A DNA stretch of 64,000 nucleotides, from positions 434,001-498,000 of the forward strand of contig NZ_JQLL01000001.1 of assembly GCF_000744185.1 (NCBI RefSeq), in the 5' to 3' direction. The position numbers and the translations under genes are program-made. This document shows, one piece after another, positions 1-8,100 of this stretch; within the stretch, counting starts at the first letter, position 1, and each line of letters opens with the position of its first letter. A model generated the notes under the pieces. It saw nothing but the letters and a program-made list of their open reading frames with translations. It was not told where the DNA came from and made no database searches. This stretch comes from Carnobacterium funditum DSM 5970 (GTDB lineage Bacteria; Bacillota; Bacilli; Lactobacillales; Carnobacteriaceae).

Positions 1-47
1 TTCATTGCGGCTCCATCAACTACTTCTACTTCAGATTTAAACTTCAT
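1..47 (-). CDS. pyrR: PyrR, pyrimidine operon attenuator / uracil phosphoribosyltransferase (5' end only)
   Basis: Only the first 15 codons are inside the window. They read M-K-F-K-S-E-V-E-V-V-D-G-A-A-M, like the start of PyrR proteins (a VVDG-type stretch leading into the MKRALTRI region). The ATG at 47 has an AAGGAGATGA ribosome binding site; an ATG a few bases upstream meets a stop after five codons. PyrR binds UMP and the pyr leader RNA to promote termination. The identity rests mainly on the upstream leader, which has a PyrR-type anti-antiterminator and a terminator, and on the lspA-rluD-pyrR gene order known in Firmicutes. Truncated by the window edge. Confidence 0.8.
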   Translation of the reverse strand, partial: MKFKSEVEVVDGAAM

Positions 48-102
48 TTTTCATCTCCTTTAGGAATAGTATCGTGTTTTTATTTTTAGTAATAAATAAA
101 AT

Positions 103-142
103 ATTAAAAAAATGCCCTCTTAGCCTATTAGGTAAGAGGGCA
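103..142 (-). terminator. Regulated terminator of the pyr leader
   Basis: ATGCCCTCTTA pairs with TAAGAGGGCAT around a short loop, and a T-rich run follows on the minus strand. This is the attenuator terminator between the PyrR-binding element and pyrR. Confidence 0.85.
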
Positions 143-232
143 TCTAGAGAGAGCAACTATTTTTATCTAAAAAATAAAATTAGCGATTCACTCGTACGTG
201 TATGCTCCTTCTTAGTCTCACAGGACTGGAAT
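105..232 (-). promoter_or_regulatory. PyrR-binding transcription attenuator of the pyr operon
   Basis: On the minus strand the leader carries CAGTCCTGTGAGACT followed by AAGAAGG (about 206-232). This matches the PyrR RNA recognition pattern (AGUCC, purine-rich loop, GAG-CU, AAGG). Downstream is a strong GC-rich terminator hairpin at 112-142 with a T run. When UMP-bound PyrR grips the upstream stem, the terminator can form and pyr transcription stops before pyrR. The arrangement is seen directly; the mechanism is established for B. subtilis and Enterococcus. Confidence 0.85.
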
Positions 233-264
233 TAAAGGATTTCTTCAATTTTCTTCTAATCAAA

Positions 265-293
265 ACTCTACATTGTTGAATACAAAAAGTCAA
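265..293 (-). promoter_or_regulatory. SigA-type promoter of the pyr operon
   Basis: TTGACT (288-293) and TAGAGT (265-270) are separated by 17 bases on the minus strand. The -35 box overlaps the stop codon of the upstream pseudouridine synthase gene, so the pyr leader begins immediately after that gene. Confidence 0.65.
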
Positions 294-1198
294 CGAGTTT
301 CTCTTAATTCAGTAAGGGTATCTTCAAATAATTTAGGCAGCGGAGCTTCAAAAGTTAAAAAGTCGCTTGTCTTTGGATGCTTAAATCCAAGAACACGGGC
401 ATGAAGATACTGTCCTTTTCCGGGAAGTGTTTTTCTCGGTCCATAAATGGGATCTCCTGCTAAAGGATAGCCAATATATTTCATATGAACTCTGATCTGA
501 TGAGTTCTTCCCGTCTCTAATTTGAGAGATACCAACGTAAAATCTTTAAACCGTTCTAAAACTTGAAAATGGGTTACAGCTGAACGTCCGTCATCGATGA
601 TATCTTGTTTTTTACGGTCATTCTTTGAGCGTCCTACAGGTGCGTCAATGGTCCCTTTATCATGAGGAATGACCCCGTGAACTAGCGCATAGTACTCTCT
701 TAAAGAAGTATGATCTTTTAACTGCGCTGCAAGATTTTCATGAGCTAAGTCATTTTTTGCAACCATCAACAAGCCACTCGTATCTTTATCAATACGATGC
801 ACAATTCCAGGTCGAATCGTTCCATTTATTCCGGATAAATCTTTTACATGATACATTAATGCGTTGACTAAAGTTCCTGTTTGGTGTCCAGCCGACGGAT
901 GAACAACCATTCCTTGCGGTTTGTTAATAACCAACATATCTTCGTCTTCATAAACGATTTCAATAGGGATATTCTCGGCTTCAACATTAAGCGGAATTAA
1001 ATCTGGTTCAATAATAGCGATGATATCTCCAGATTGCACTTTATAATTGGGTTTTGCAGCTTTGTTATTAACGGTCACATCGCCTTCTTTAATCCACTGT
1101 TGGACATGAGAGCGAGTGAACGTCGGAAGTAATTCAACAATCACTTTATCCAAACGGCCGGTTTCGTTTTCTATTTTAAATTGATAAGTTTGAGACAT
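290..1198 (-). CDS. rluD: RluD-family 23S rRNA pseudouridine synthase (YlyB-like)
   Basis: A 302-residue protein that isomerises uridine to pseudouridine in structured RNA, probably large-subunit rRNA. An S4 RNA-binding domain lies at about residues 14-62 and the PseudoU_synth_2 catalytic domain at about 85-240. The signature HRIDKDTSG is at 134-142, with the catalytic Asp at 137; GRTHQIRVH, another family signature, is in the C-terminal third. Length is normal. It lies 25 bp downstream of lspA and just before the pyr leader, the standard lspA-ylyB-pyrR order of Firmicutes. The exact uridine targets cannot be read from sequence. Start ATG at 1198, preceded by an AAAAGGAGT-type binding site. 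Confidence 0.92.
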   Translation of the reverse strand: MSQTYQFKIENETGRLDKVIVELLPTFTRSHVQQWIKEGDVTVNNKAAKPNYKVQSGDIIAIIEPDLIPLNVEAENIPIEIVYEDEDMLVINKPQGMVVHPSAGHQTGTLVNALMYHVKDLSGINGTIRPGIVHRIDKDTSGLLMVAKNDLAHENLAAQLKDHTSLREYYALVHGVIPHDKGTIDAPVGRSKNDRKKQDIIDDGRSAVTHFQVLERFKDFTLVSLKLETGRTHQIRVHMKYIGYPLAGDPIYGPRKTLPGKGQYLHARVLGFKHPKTSDFLTFEAPLPKLFEDTLTELRETR

Positions 1199-1223
1199 GT
1201 AAAAACTCCTTTTTAATTGTAAA

Positions 1224-1691
1224 CTAATGGTTTAAATCTCTTTTTTTCTCTTGTTCATCTAAAAATACGTACAAAATCATTAGTGCTACGCCAATGGATA
1301 ACGCCATATCAGCAACATTAAATATTGGGAAATCAATAAACTCCAAACGAATCATATCTACAACGTATCCTAAACGAATGCGATCTATCACATTACCTAT
1401 GGAACCTGCCAGAATAAACGATAAGGATAAGGATAGCAATCCACTTTGATGGCCATATTTTTGCAAATAATAAATGACCACGACAACAACAACAAATGTA
1501 ACGCTATAAAAAAACCACATTTGTCCTTCTAAGATACTCCATGCAGCACCTGTATTTTGTAGATACATCCATGATAAAATATTCGGAAAAACTTCTACCA
1601 CTTCATGTAAGTTTATATTTGCGACGGTCAAGTACTTTGTTAATTGGTCGATTCCTATAATCAAAAGAGCTAGAGCATAATATAAAAACAT
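1224..1691 (-). CDS. lspA: Lipoprotein signal peptidase (signal peptidase II)
   Basis: A 155-residue integral membrane aspartyl protease that cleaves prolipoproteins before the lipid-modified cysteine. Four hydrophobic segments are visible (about 3-22, 57-75, 84-103 and 124-144). Family motifs are present: QLTKY near the first segment, NTGAAWS, NVIDRIRLGYVVD with a catalytic Asp at 112, and FNVADMALSIG with the second Asp at 128. Its substrates would include the two lipoproteins encoded nearby at 2356-3883. It leads the lspA-rluD pair; an IR-rich intergenic region separates it from divergent plus-strand genes. Confidence 0.96.
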   Translation of the reverse strand: MFLYYALALLIIGIDQLTKYLTVANINLHEVVEVFPNILSWMYLQNTGAAWSILEGQMWFFYSVTFVVVVVVIYYLQKYGHQSGLLSLSLSFILAGSIGNVIDRIRLGYVVDMIRLEFIDFPIFNVADMALSIGVALMILYVFLDEQEKKRDLNH

Positions 1692-1750
1692 TTGTAAACC
1701 TCACTTTATCACAATATATGAATATGAACTGTCCTTTCATTTTACATGAT

Positions 1751-1812
1751 AACGCCGATTAGTGATAGGTTTTTATTATTTTTATCTATTATAAGTAATA
1801 TTAGTTGGCGTT
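1751..1812 (+). repeat. Imperfect inverted repeat between lspA and the small plus-strand gene
   Basis: The arms 1751-1767 and 1796-1812 can form 16 of 17 pairs as plus-strand RNA, including four G-U wobbles. On the minus strand those wobbles become A-C mismatches, so the fold favours plus-strand RNA. No T run follows, so it is not an ordinary terminator. It overlaps the -35 region proposed for the downstream gene. Function unknown. Confidence 0.45.
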
Positions 1813-1834
1813 TATCTTAAATAGGGTGTACAAT
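1805..1834 (+). promoter_or_regulatory. Candidate promoter of the small gene at 1863
   Basis: TTGGCG and TACAAT are spaced 18 bases apart, about 30 bp upstream of the start codon and just before the AAAGGAG binding site. Confidence 0.45.
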
Positions 1835-1862
1835 TAATGTCAGGCAAAGAAAGGAGATTATT

Positions 1863-2102
1863 ATGAAAAAACCTATTATTGAAAAAGTTTGGCAAATCAA
1901 AGGTTTGCTATTTAAAAATGATGATTACCAATTTGCGCTAGATTTAGAAGATAGCGAAAATCGAGTGAAGATGCGTTATATTATTATCGAGTCCCATTCT
2001 GTTTCTTATCAAAACGATTTAGAAATTGGGTATAATCAAAAAGATTATTGTGTATTCATCAGTAAAGATGATGCTAAAAAAAGTTTGTATTCCATTGCAT
2101 AG
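1863..2102 (+). CDS. Small hypothetical protein
   Basis: 79 residues, not recognised. It has an excellent ribosome binding site (AAAGGAGATTATT before ATG), a candidate promoter and its own downstream terminator, so it is likely a real monocistronic gene. The protein is soluble-looking, mixed acidic and basic, with no signal peptide, membrane segment or cysteine pair. The alternating hydrophobic and polar residues in the first half (KVWQIKGLLF, YQFALDL, RYIIIESHS) suggest a small beta-sheet protein. It is divergent from lspA. No function can be assigned. Confidence 0.6.
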   Translation: MKKPIIEKVWQIKGLLFKNDDYQFALDLEDSENRVKMRYIIIESHSVSYQNDLEIGYNQKDYCVFISKDDAKKSLYSIA

Positions 2103-2148
2103 GTAGACATAGTAATTCGTCCATAAGGGTTACCGTCTTCTTTTTTTT

Positions 2149-2187
2149 AAATCCCCTCCTTTAATTGGATGAGGATTATTTTTTTGT
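2149..2187 (+). terminator. Rho-independent terminator after the small gene
   Basis: AATCCCCTCC and GGATGAGGATT form an imperfect stem around a 7-base loop, followed by a run of T residues. Confidence 0.65.
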
Positions 2188-2238
2188 CATTTTTTCTAAA
2201 ATATTATAAAAATATGAATAAAAACTAAAGTTATCATT

Positions 2239-2266
2239 TTGGAAAAAGGCTGTCTTTTGATATAAT
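2239..2266 (+). promoter_or_regulatory. Promoter of the envelope-protein cassette
   Basis: TTGGAA and TATAAT, separated by 16 bases, about 90 bp upstream of the lipoprotein start at 2356. Confidence 0.6.
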
Positions 2267-2355
2267 AATTCACGTTGTTGTTAATGGAGCTATGTCTTTA
2301 TCGGATTATAGTCCTTCACTGTTTAAAATTTGATGAAAAAAGGAGATATAAACTA

Positions 2356-2997
2356 ATGAAAAAACATGCTACAGCAGCTTATGTTATGACTGCAGCTTTC
2401 TTTTTAACTGGTTGTGCAAATGACGGAATTGTGGAGGCTTTAAAGAGTACTGAAACGATTGAACCGATTCAACAAACGATTGTTTCTGAAATAAATGCTG
2501 TTACAAAGCAAGAAAAGGGGTTACAAGAAACCTTCGAATTGGCTTTATCTAAGGAGCAAAAAACAAATCCATTTACGGATGAAAACTCGGCTGTATTCAA
2601 AAATATCGAAGAACGCAAAAATTCAGTTAAAACAATCAACGAATCAACAACTAAACTAAATACTACTCAAAAAAGTTTAGTTGAAAATGATGGTGACAAA
2701 CTACCTGAAGATACGATGAATTCTTTAACAGATAGTATGAAAGAATTAAGTACCTCTCTTAATGAATACACTAAACAATACAGCAAAAACCTAGTTGAAG
2801 AAGAAAAATACTTTAAGTCACTCGGTACAAAAGAAGCTACTTATCAAACACTAACTGATGGAATGACCACTGTTAATGAATTGGATACATCAAATAAAGA
2901 ACAATTAAAAAAATTAAATAAACAATTTAACCAATTAAACAAGTACCGTACAGAGGCTGAAAAAACATTAAACTCATTGTCAGACTCAACAAAATAA
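2356..2997 (+). CDS. YkyA-family putative cell-wall-binding lipoprotein
   Basis: 213 residues from the ATG at 2356, which has AAAAAAGGAGAT upstream; an in-frame extension back to 2275 lacks a binding site. The N-terminus is a lipoprotein signal with lipobox LTGC, placing the mature protein on the outer face of the membrane. The rest is hydrophilic, helical and rich in Lys, Glu, Asn and Thr, with heptad-like spacing that suggests a coiled coil. This resembles the YkyA family (PF10368), whose role is not established. It starts a three-gene plus-strand cassette with a polysaccharide deacetylase and a glycosidase-like protein, which points to envelope work. Confidence 0.75.
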   Translation: MKKHATAAYVMTAAFFLTGCANDGIVEALKSTETIEPIQQTIVSEINAVTKQEKGLQETFELALSKEQKTNPFTDENSAVFKNIEERKNSVKTINESTTKLNTTQKSLVENDGDKLPEDTMNSLTDSMKELSTSLNEYTKQYSKNLVEEEKYFKSLGTKEATYQTLTDGMTTVNELDTSNKEQLKKLNKQFNQLNKYRTEAEKTLNSLSDSTK

Positions 2998-3016
2998 CGA
3001 TTGGAGTGATAAAAAA

Positions 3017-3883
3017 ATGAAACAAGTAGTTTCAATTTGTGGAGTAACTTTAATCAGTGCTTTGCTTCTAAGTGCCTGTCAAACAAACGATCCAGTTGCT
3101 TCCGGAACAAAATCAGACACTTCCTCTCTTACTCAGTCTAGCGAAAGCGACTCGAGTGCGATGAACGTATCGAGTGAGAGTGATTCATCTGAAAAGGGAA
3201 CTGTAGCTGAAGAATCTCAATCTATAGAATATACCTATCAAGTCAATCCAGCTATTTTTACTATTGAACCAATGAACGAAGCAGATAATAAAAAAGTCGC
3301 TTTATTAACGTTTGATGATGCTCCTGATAAGCATGCAGTTGAGATTGCTAAAAAGTTAAAGTCTATTGATGCACCGGCTGTTTTTTTTATTAATGGTATG
3401 TATATAGAATCAGATGAAGGCAAAGAAATGCTGAAAGAAATATATGATATGGGATTCGAAATTGGGAATCATTCACAAACTCATGCAAACTTAAGTGCCA
3501 TTAGTCCAGAAGAACAACGCGAAGAAATAGTAAAAACAAATGAGTTGATTTATGAAACAATTGGAATAAAACCTCGTTTCTTTAGAGCTCCATTCGGAGT
3601 AAATACAGATACATCAGCAGAAATCATCGAACAAGAAAATATGGTATTTATGAATTGGACCTATGGTTATGATTGGGAAGCAGAATATCAAAATCCCCAA
3701 GCCTTAACGGATGTTATGTTACATACGGAATACTTAAACGAAGGAGCAAACTTATTGATGCATGATCGCTCTTGGACAAATGAAGCAGTTGTTGGTATTG
3801 CAGAAGGTCTGAGAGAAAAAGGATATACATTAATAGATCCAGCACTTATTCTATCGCCAGAAAGAGAGGAATCTACTAAATAA
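3017..3883 (+). CDS. Lipoprotein polysaccharide deacetylase (NodB domain)
   Basis: 288 residues. The signal peptide ends in lipobox LLSAC (Cys 21), followed by a Ser/Asp/Glu-rich linker to about residue 70. The NodB domain spans about 90-275 and has TFDDA at 98-102 (catalytic base and metal Asp), the metal-binding NHSQTH at 151-156, RAPFG at 190-194 and a late LLMHDRS histidine. Proteins of this type remove N-acetyl groups from peptidoglycan or another cell-surface polymer; which substrate is used here is not visible. It follows the YkyA-like gene by 19 bp and overlaps the next gene by one base, so the three are probably co-transcribed. Confidence 0.9.
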   Translation: MKQVVSICGVTLISALLLSACQTNDPVASGTKSDTSSLTQSSESDSSAMNVSSESDSSEKGTVAEESQSIEYTYQVNPAIFTIEPMNEADNKKVALLTFDDAPDKHAVEIAKKLKSIDAPAVFFINGMYIESDEGKEMLKEIYDMGFEIGNHSQTHANLSAISPEEQREEIVKTNELIYETIGIKPRFFRAPFGVNTDTSAEIIEQENMVFMNWTYGYDWEAEYQNPQALTDVMLHTEYLNEGANLLMHDRSWTNEAVVGIAEGLREKGYTLIDPALILSPEREESTK

Positions 3884-5094
3884 TGAATTACAATAAAATA
3901 ACAACTAGTCTCTTATTAAGTTTGTTACTACTTGTGTCTTTTCCCTTAATAACTCAAGCAGAGAAACCTGTTAAGAATCCATTAATTGAAATTAATAGCC
4001 TCCCTCTTTTAAGTATCCCGAAACAATTTCCTGCACAATTTGCTTATGATAGTGGAATTGAAATTGCTTATCCTGAAGATGGTGTCAAAGGGGTCTACCT
4101 AACAGCTTACTCTGCTGGTGCACCAAAAAGAATGGCGGAATTATCTGAATTCGTCACATCCAGTGGTTTAAATGCGATGGTTATTGATGTAAAAGATGAT
4201 ATTGGACATCTGACTATGGATGTCAAATCAGATAATAAACTCATTCAAGAAAGCACACAAAACTATGTATCCGATCCAGAATTAATGATGAAAAACTTAG
4301 AAAAAAATCAAATTTACCCTATTGCTCGAGTCGTTGTTTTTAAAGATACTTTGCTAGCAGAAGCTAAACCAGAATTATCTTTTAAACGTTCGGACGGCAG
4401 TGTTTGGAAAAACAGTAATGGTGATGCGTTTGTGAACCCCTTCTCCAAAGAAGTATGGGATTACAATATTGAAGTAGCCAAACAAGCAGCAAAAATGGGA
4501 TTTAAAGAAGTGCAGTTTGATTATGTTCGTTTTCCAGAAGGATTCGAAACTCAAAGCGATAGCTTAAGTTACACTCGTGGTGCTTATAAAGATAATGAGT
4601 TAGATGATGTGCAGCAACGTGTGGCTGCTGTGACGGACTTTGTTGAATATGCGCGTGAAGAACTACGCCCATACGGAGTCGAAGTTTCTGTAGATATTTT
4701 TGGTTATGCTGCTACGGTTCCAGAAGCTCCAGGAATTGGACAAAACTTCAGCAAAATTTCTGAAAATGTTGATGTGATTTCTTCGATGATTTATCCTAGT
4801 CATTGGGGGTCTTATTTTGGAATTGCAAAACCAGATTTAGAACCTTATAAATTGGTCCAAGAATACATGAAAGTTGAAAATAAATTATTAAGTACATTAA
4901 AAACGCCTCCTAAGTCAAGACCATGGTTGCAAGACTTTACTGCATCTTATCTAGGAGCTGGCAACTATATAAATTATGGTGCCCCTCAAGTATCTGATCA
5001 AGTTCGAGCATTACATGAAGCTGGCGTAAATGAGTTTCTATTATGGGATGCAAAAAACAGTTATACTCCAGGCGTAAATTACAACTTAAAATAA
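3883..5094 (+). CDS. DUF4015 putative glycoside hydrolase, secreted
   Basis: 403 residues. A signal peptide ends near TQA-E (about residue 26). The remainder matches the DUF4015/GH-like TIM-barrel family: GVKGVYLTAYSAG at the barrel start, NAMVIDVKDDIG, VQFDYVRFPEG and VSVDIFGYAA, with several acidic residues at strand ends as in glycosidases. Activity of the family is not firmly established. The start ATG shares one base with the preceding TAA, a translationally coupled arrangement. With the deacetylase it may act on the same surface polysaccharide (inference). A terminator follows. Confidence 0.85.
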   Translation: MNYNKITTSLLLSLLLLVSFPLITQAEKPVKNPLIEINSLPLLSIPKQFPAQFAYDSGIEIAYPEDGVKGVYLTAYSAGAPKRMAELSEFVTSSGLNAMVIDVKDDIGHLTMDVKSDNKLIQESTQNYVSDPELMMKNLEKNQIYPIARVVVFKDTLLAEAKPELSFKRSDGSVWKNSNGDAFVNPFSKEVWDYNIEVAKQAAKMGFKEVQFDYVRFPEGFETQSDSLSYTRGAYKDNELDDVQQRVAAVTDFVEYAREELRPYGVEVSVDIFGYAATVPEAPGIGQNFSKISENVDVISSMIYPSHWGSYFGIAKPDLEPYKLVQEYMKVENKLLSTLKTPPKSRPWLQDFTASYLGAGNYINYGAPQVSDQVRALHEAGVNEFLLWDAKNSYTPGVNYNLK

Positions 5095-5118
5095 AAAACT
5101 CTTTTTTATAAAAATAAT

Positions 5119-5166
5119 GGCTCCCTTCTTGTCTTATTGTATAGACGAAAAGGGAGCTTTTTTATT
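5119..5166 (+). terminator. Terminator between the envelope cassette and addA
   Basis: GCTCCCTT pairs with AAGGGAGC around a loop of about 22 bases, followed by a T run on the plus strand. The same hairpin could also stop minus-strand transcripts leaving addA, though its T run in that direction is weaker. Confidence 0.8.
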
Positions 5167-5175
5167 CTTTTTAGG

Positions 5176-8100
5176 CTAAGGTACTGAAACCAATTCATTG
5201 TTAGCTAGCAAACACAGGTAAGCTTGTGTAACTGGTTTATTTAAGATAAGTTCTAAGGCATTTCGATACAAATTCATTTGACCTTTATATTTTTCTAACA
5301 TTTTTTCGCCGGCAGTAGGCCCATAGTGAGCAACTTGATCTGTTTTATAGTCAAAAAGAATAAGTTCATTCTCATATTCTAAATACCCATCAATAATCCC
5401 ATGAATCAAAACATTATCTTCAGCATCAGGGTCTAAATCTGTGAATATTCTGTCAGCTTTTATTAATAACGAAAAAGGTGCTTCTCTTTTAACTTGTTGA
5501 GGATAAGTTAATAATAATTGTCCCAATTGACTTTCAAAAAAGTGAATAATTTTATCACTTTCTATTTTTTCAGCTACTTCCGATTGCATCATTCCACGAT
5601 CAGCTAAGTTCATTATTAATTCAGTAATGGAACTAGCTGTAACAGGAGCAAAGAGATTAATAGATTGCATCACTAAATGTGTTGCCGTTCCAATTTCCGC
5701 ATTTGTCGGGGCGCTCATTTCTGCCATAAATCTAGGACGCAGCAACTTGTCTTCCACGTAACGATTTTGATTTCGTGGCTGATTAACGTCTATTTTTACC
5801 ATCAGCTCATCAGCAGGTTCTTCAAATAATCGTTTTATTTCTGAGACAGATTGATAACTAGTTGTATGAGTAGACCTTTCATAGCGATAAGAGTAATCCA
5901 TCAAAGCTACTGCTTCATCCAATAGTTCTTGTTCCTCTATAACTAGTTTATTTTTTGAAACAGAAGCATCTAGTTTTTCAACCCACTTTTCATCTATCTC
6001 AAGGTCTTCTTGGATCATTTGTTCCTGAATCATACTTTCATCATAAAAATGAATCGAAAATTTAGCTGGATGATTTTTAACGTAAACGTTATTAGCTGTT
6101 ATGGAAAGAAAGTCATTTTCTCCATCTGAATGTCTCATTAATGAGAGTCCAACCCACTTCATTAAGCTAGTTGCTGTTAGGCGAATATCGCTAGGCAAAA
6201 CAGTTGGTTGATGACCACCTATTATTCCCCACTCTTTGTAGGCAGATTCTTCATCTTTATAAGAACCAATTAAAAATAATTTTTCCTCTGCACGTGTTAG
6301 AGCTACATATAATTTCCGCATTTCTTCTGATAACAGCTTAGCTTTTCGCTCAACCTTCAAAGCGATACCAGGTAATGAGGGATACCGAATGTGGCTTTCT
6401 TGATCTTTATATTCTGTTCCAACTCCGTACACCTCATTAAATAAATAACTTTTTCTAATATCTTGCAAATTAAATTGCTTCGTCAAATCCAACACAAATA
6501 CAACGGGAAATTCTAATCCTTTACTTGCATGAATCGTCATCACACGTACCGCATCTTCATCTGCTGCGATAGCTTTTGGTTCAGCTAAATCTTTATCTTT
6601 TTCTTGCATTTTTTCAATAAATCGAACAAATTGAAAGAGTCCTTTAAAACTAGTTTGTTCATAGCTAGCCGCTCTTTCGTATAAGGCATGAAGATTTGCC
6701 TTACGTTGTCGTCCAGAACTCATGCCGCCTACATAATCAAGGAAATGAGTGTCTTTATAAATTGACCAGATTAACCCCACTAAATGCTCTCTTCTAGCTT
6801 CTTCTCTCCATTTTTTTAAATGCGTTAAAAATAAATCTATTTTATGAAATAACGCAGTTGTAAAAGCGCTAGCTTTATCTTCTCCAGGATAAGAGGCATA
6901 AAATTGATTAAGCGCTTCGTAATAGTCCCCCGTTTTTTGACTAATCCGAATAGAAGCCAATTCATTTTCATTTAGTCCAACAATTGGTGAGCGCAAAACA
7001 GCGGCTAAAGGAATATCTTGATAAGGATTATCAATAATTTTAAGCAAAGACATCATAATCGTAATCTCTGTAGTCTGAAAATAATTTTGTGTATCATTAA
7101 CATGCAATGGAATAGACAGACGATTAAATATTTCTAGTAAAACCAAATTATTTTTCTTAGTAGGCGTCAGCAATACAATATCTTGGTATTTAATAGGACG
7201 ATTGCATTTCAGTTTTTTATCATAAATGGGGAATTCTTCTTGAATCAATTGCTGAATTTTTTGCCCCACCATTAATAGTTCTCCTTGTGTCTTATCTTCG
7301 ATTTGCATATCATAATCTAATGATTCTTCATCCGAATCTTCATCAGTGGTTTCTTTTCCTTTTTCATAAATGAGTATCTCTGTTGCATGCTGATTTGTTT
7401 CAGGAAAATCATTGAATCCTTGAATCAATTTAGCTGGTTCATTATAATCCATTTGACCAACTGATTTATCCATAATTTGTTCAAAAATTAAATTCGTAAA
7501 TTGTAAAATTTCACCACGAGAGCGAAAATTTTCAGCTAAAATGATTCGCTCCCCCCCGTTTCTTTCGCCATATTGTTCGTATTTTTCTAAAAACAACCCA
7601 GGGTCAGCCAATCTAAAGGAATAGATAGATTGTTTTACGTCTCCCACCATAAAGAGATTTCCGTCTTTTGTGTTATCTTGCGTTAACCAATACATAATAT
7701 TTTCCTGAAGCTGATTGATATCTTGGTATTCGTCAATCATCACTTCTTTAAACTTTTCTCTGTAGTGGATAGAAGCCTCTGTCGGCGTCCACTTCTGTTC
7801 TTCATTTTTAGCTAGAATTTGCAAAGTAAGGTGTTCTAGATCGTTAAAGTCTAATAAATTCCGTTCATTTTTTCTTTCACGGTAGGCTTGTGTAAAAATT
7901 TTTGTTACACGAGCCATTTCTTGAACAAGTGGAATAGCTTTTGACATCATATCAATTTGTTTTTCTAATGGTGTATTAAAATAAGCCTCTTTCATTTCCC
8001 CATAACGAGTCTTTGCTTGATCCCTAAATACTTTCATTTCGCTGCCCGCTTCTATCAAGCTATCCTCTACTGATTTTTTAACCGGTTTCCAACGAATGAA

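Noticed and set aside
2275-2355. N-terminal extension of the YkyA-like lipoprotein
   Set aside because: No binding site, and the lipoprotein signal begins at the ATG at 2356, which has one.
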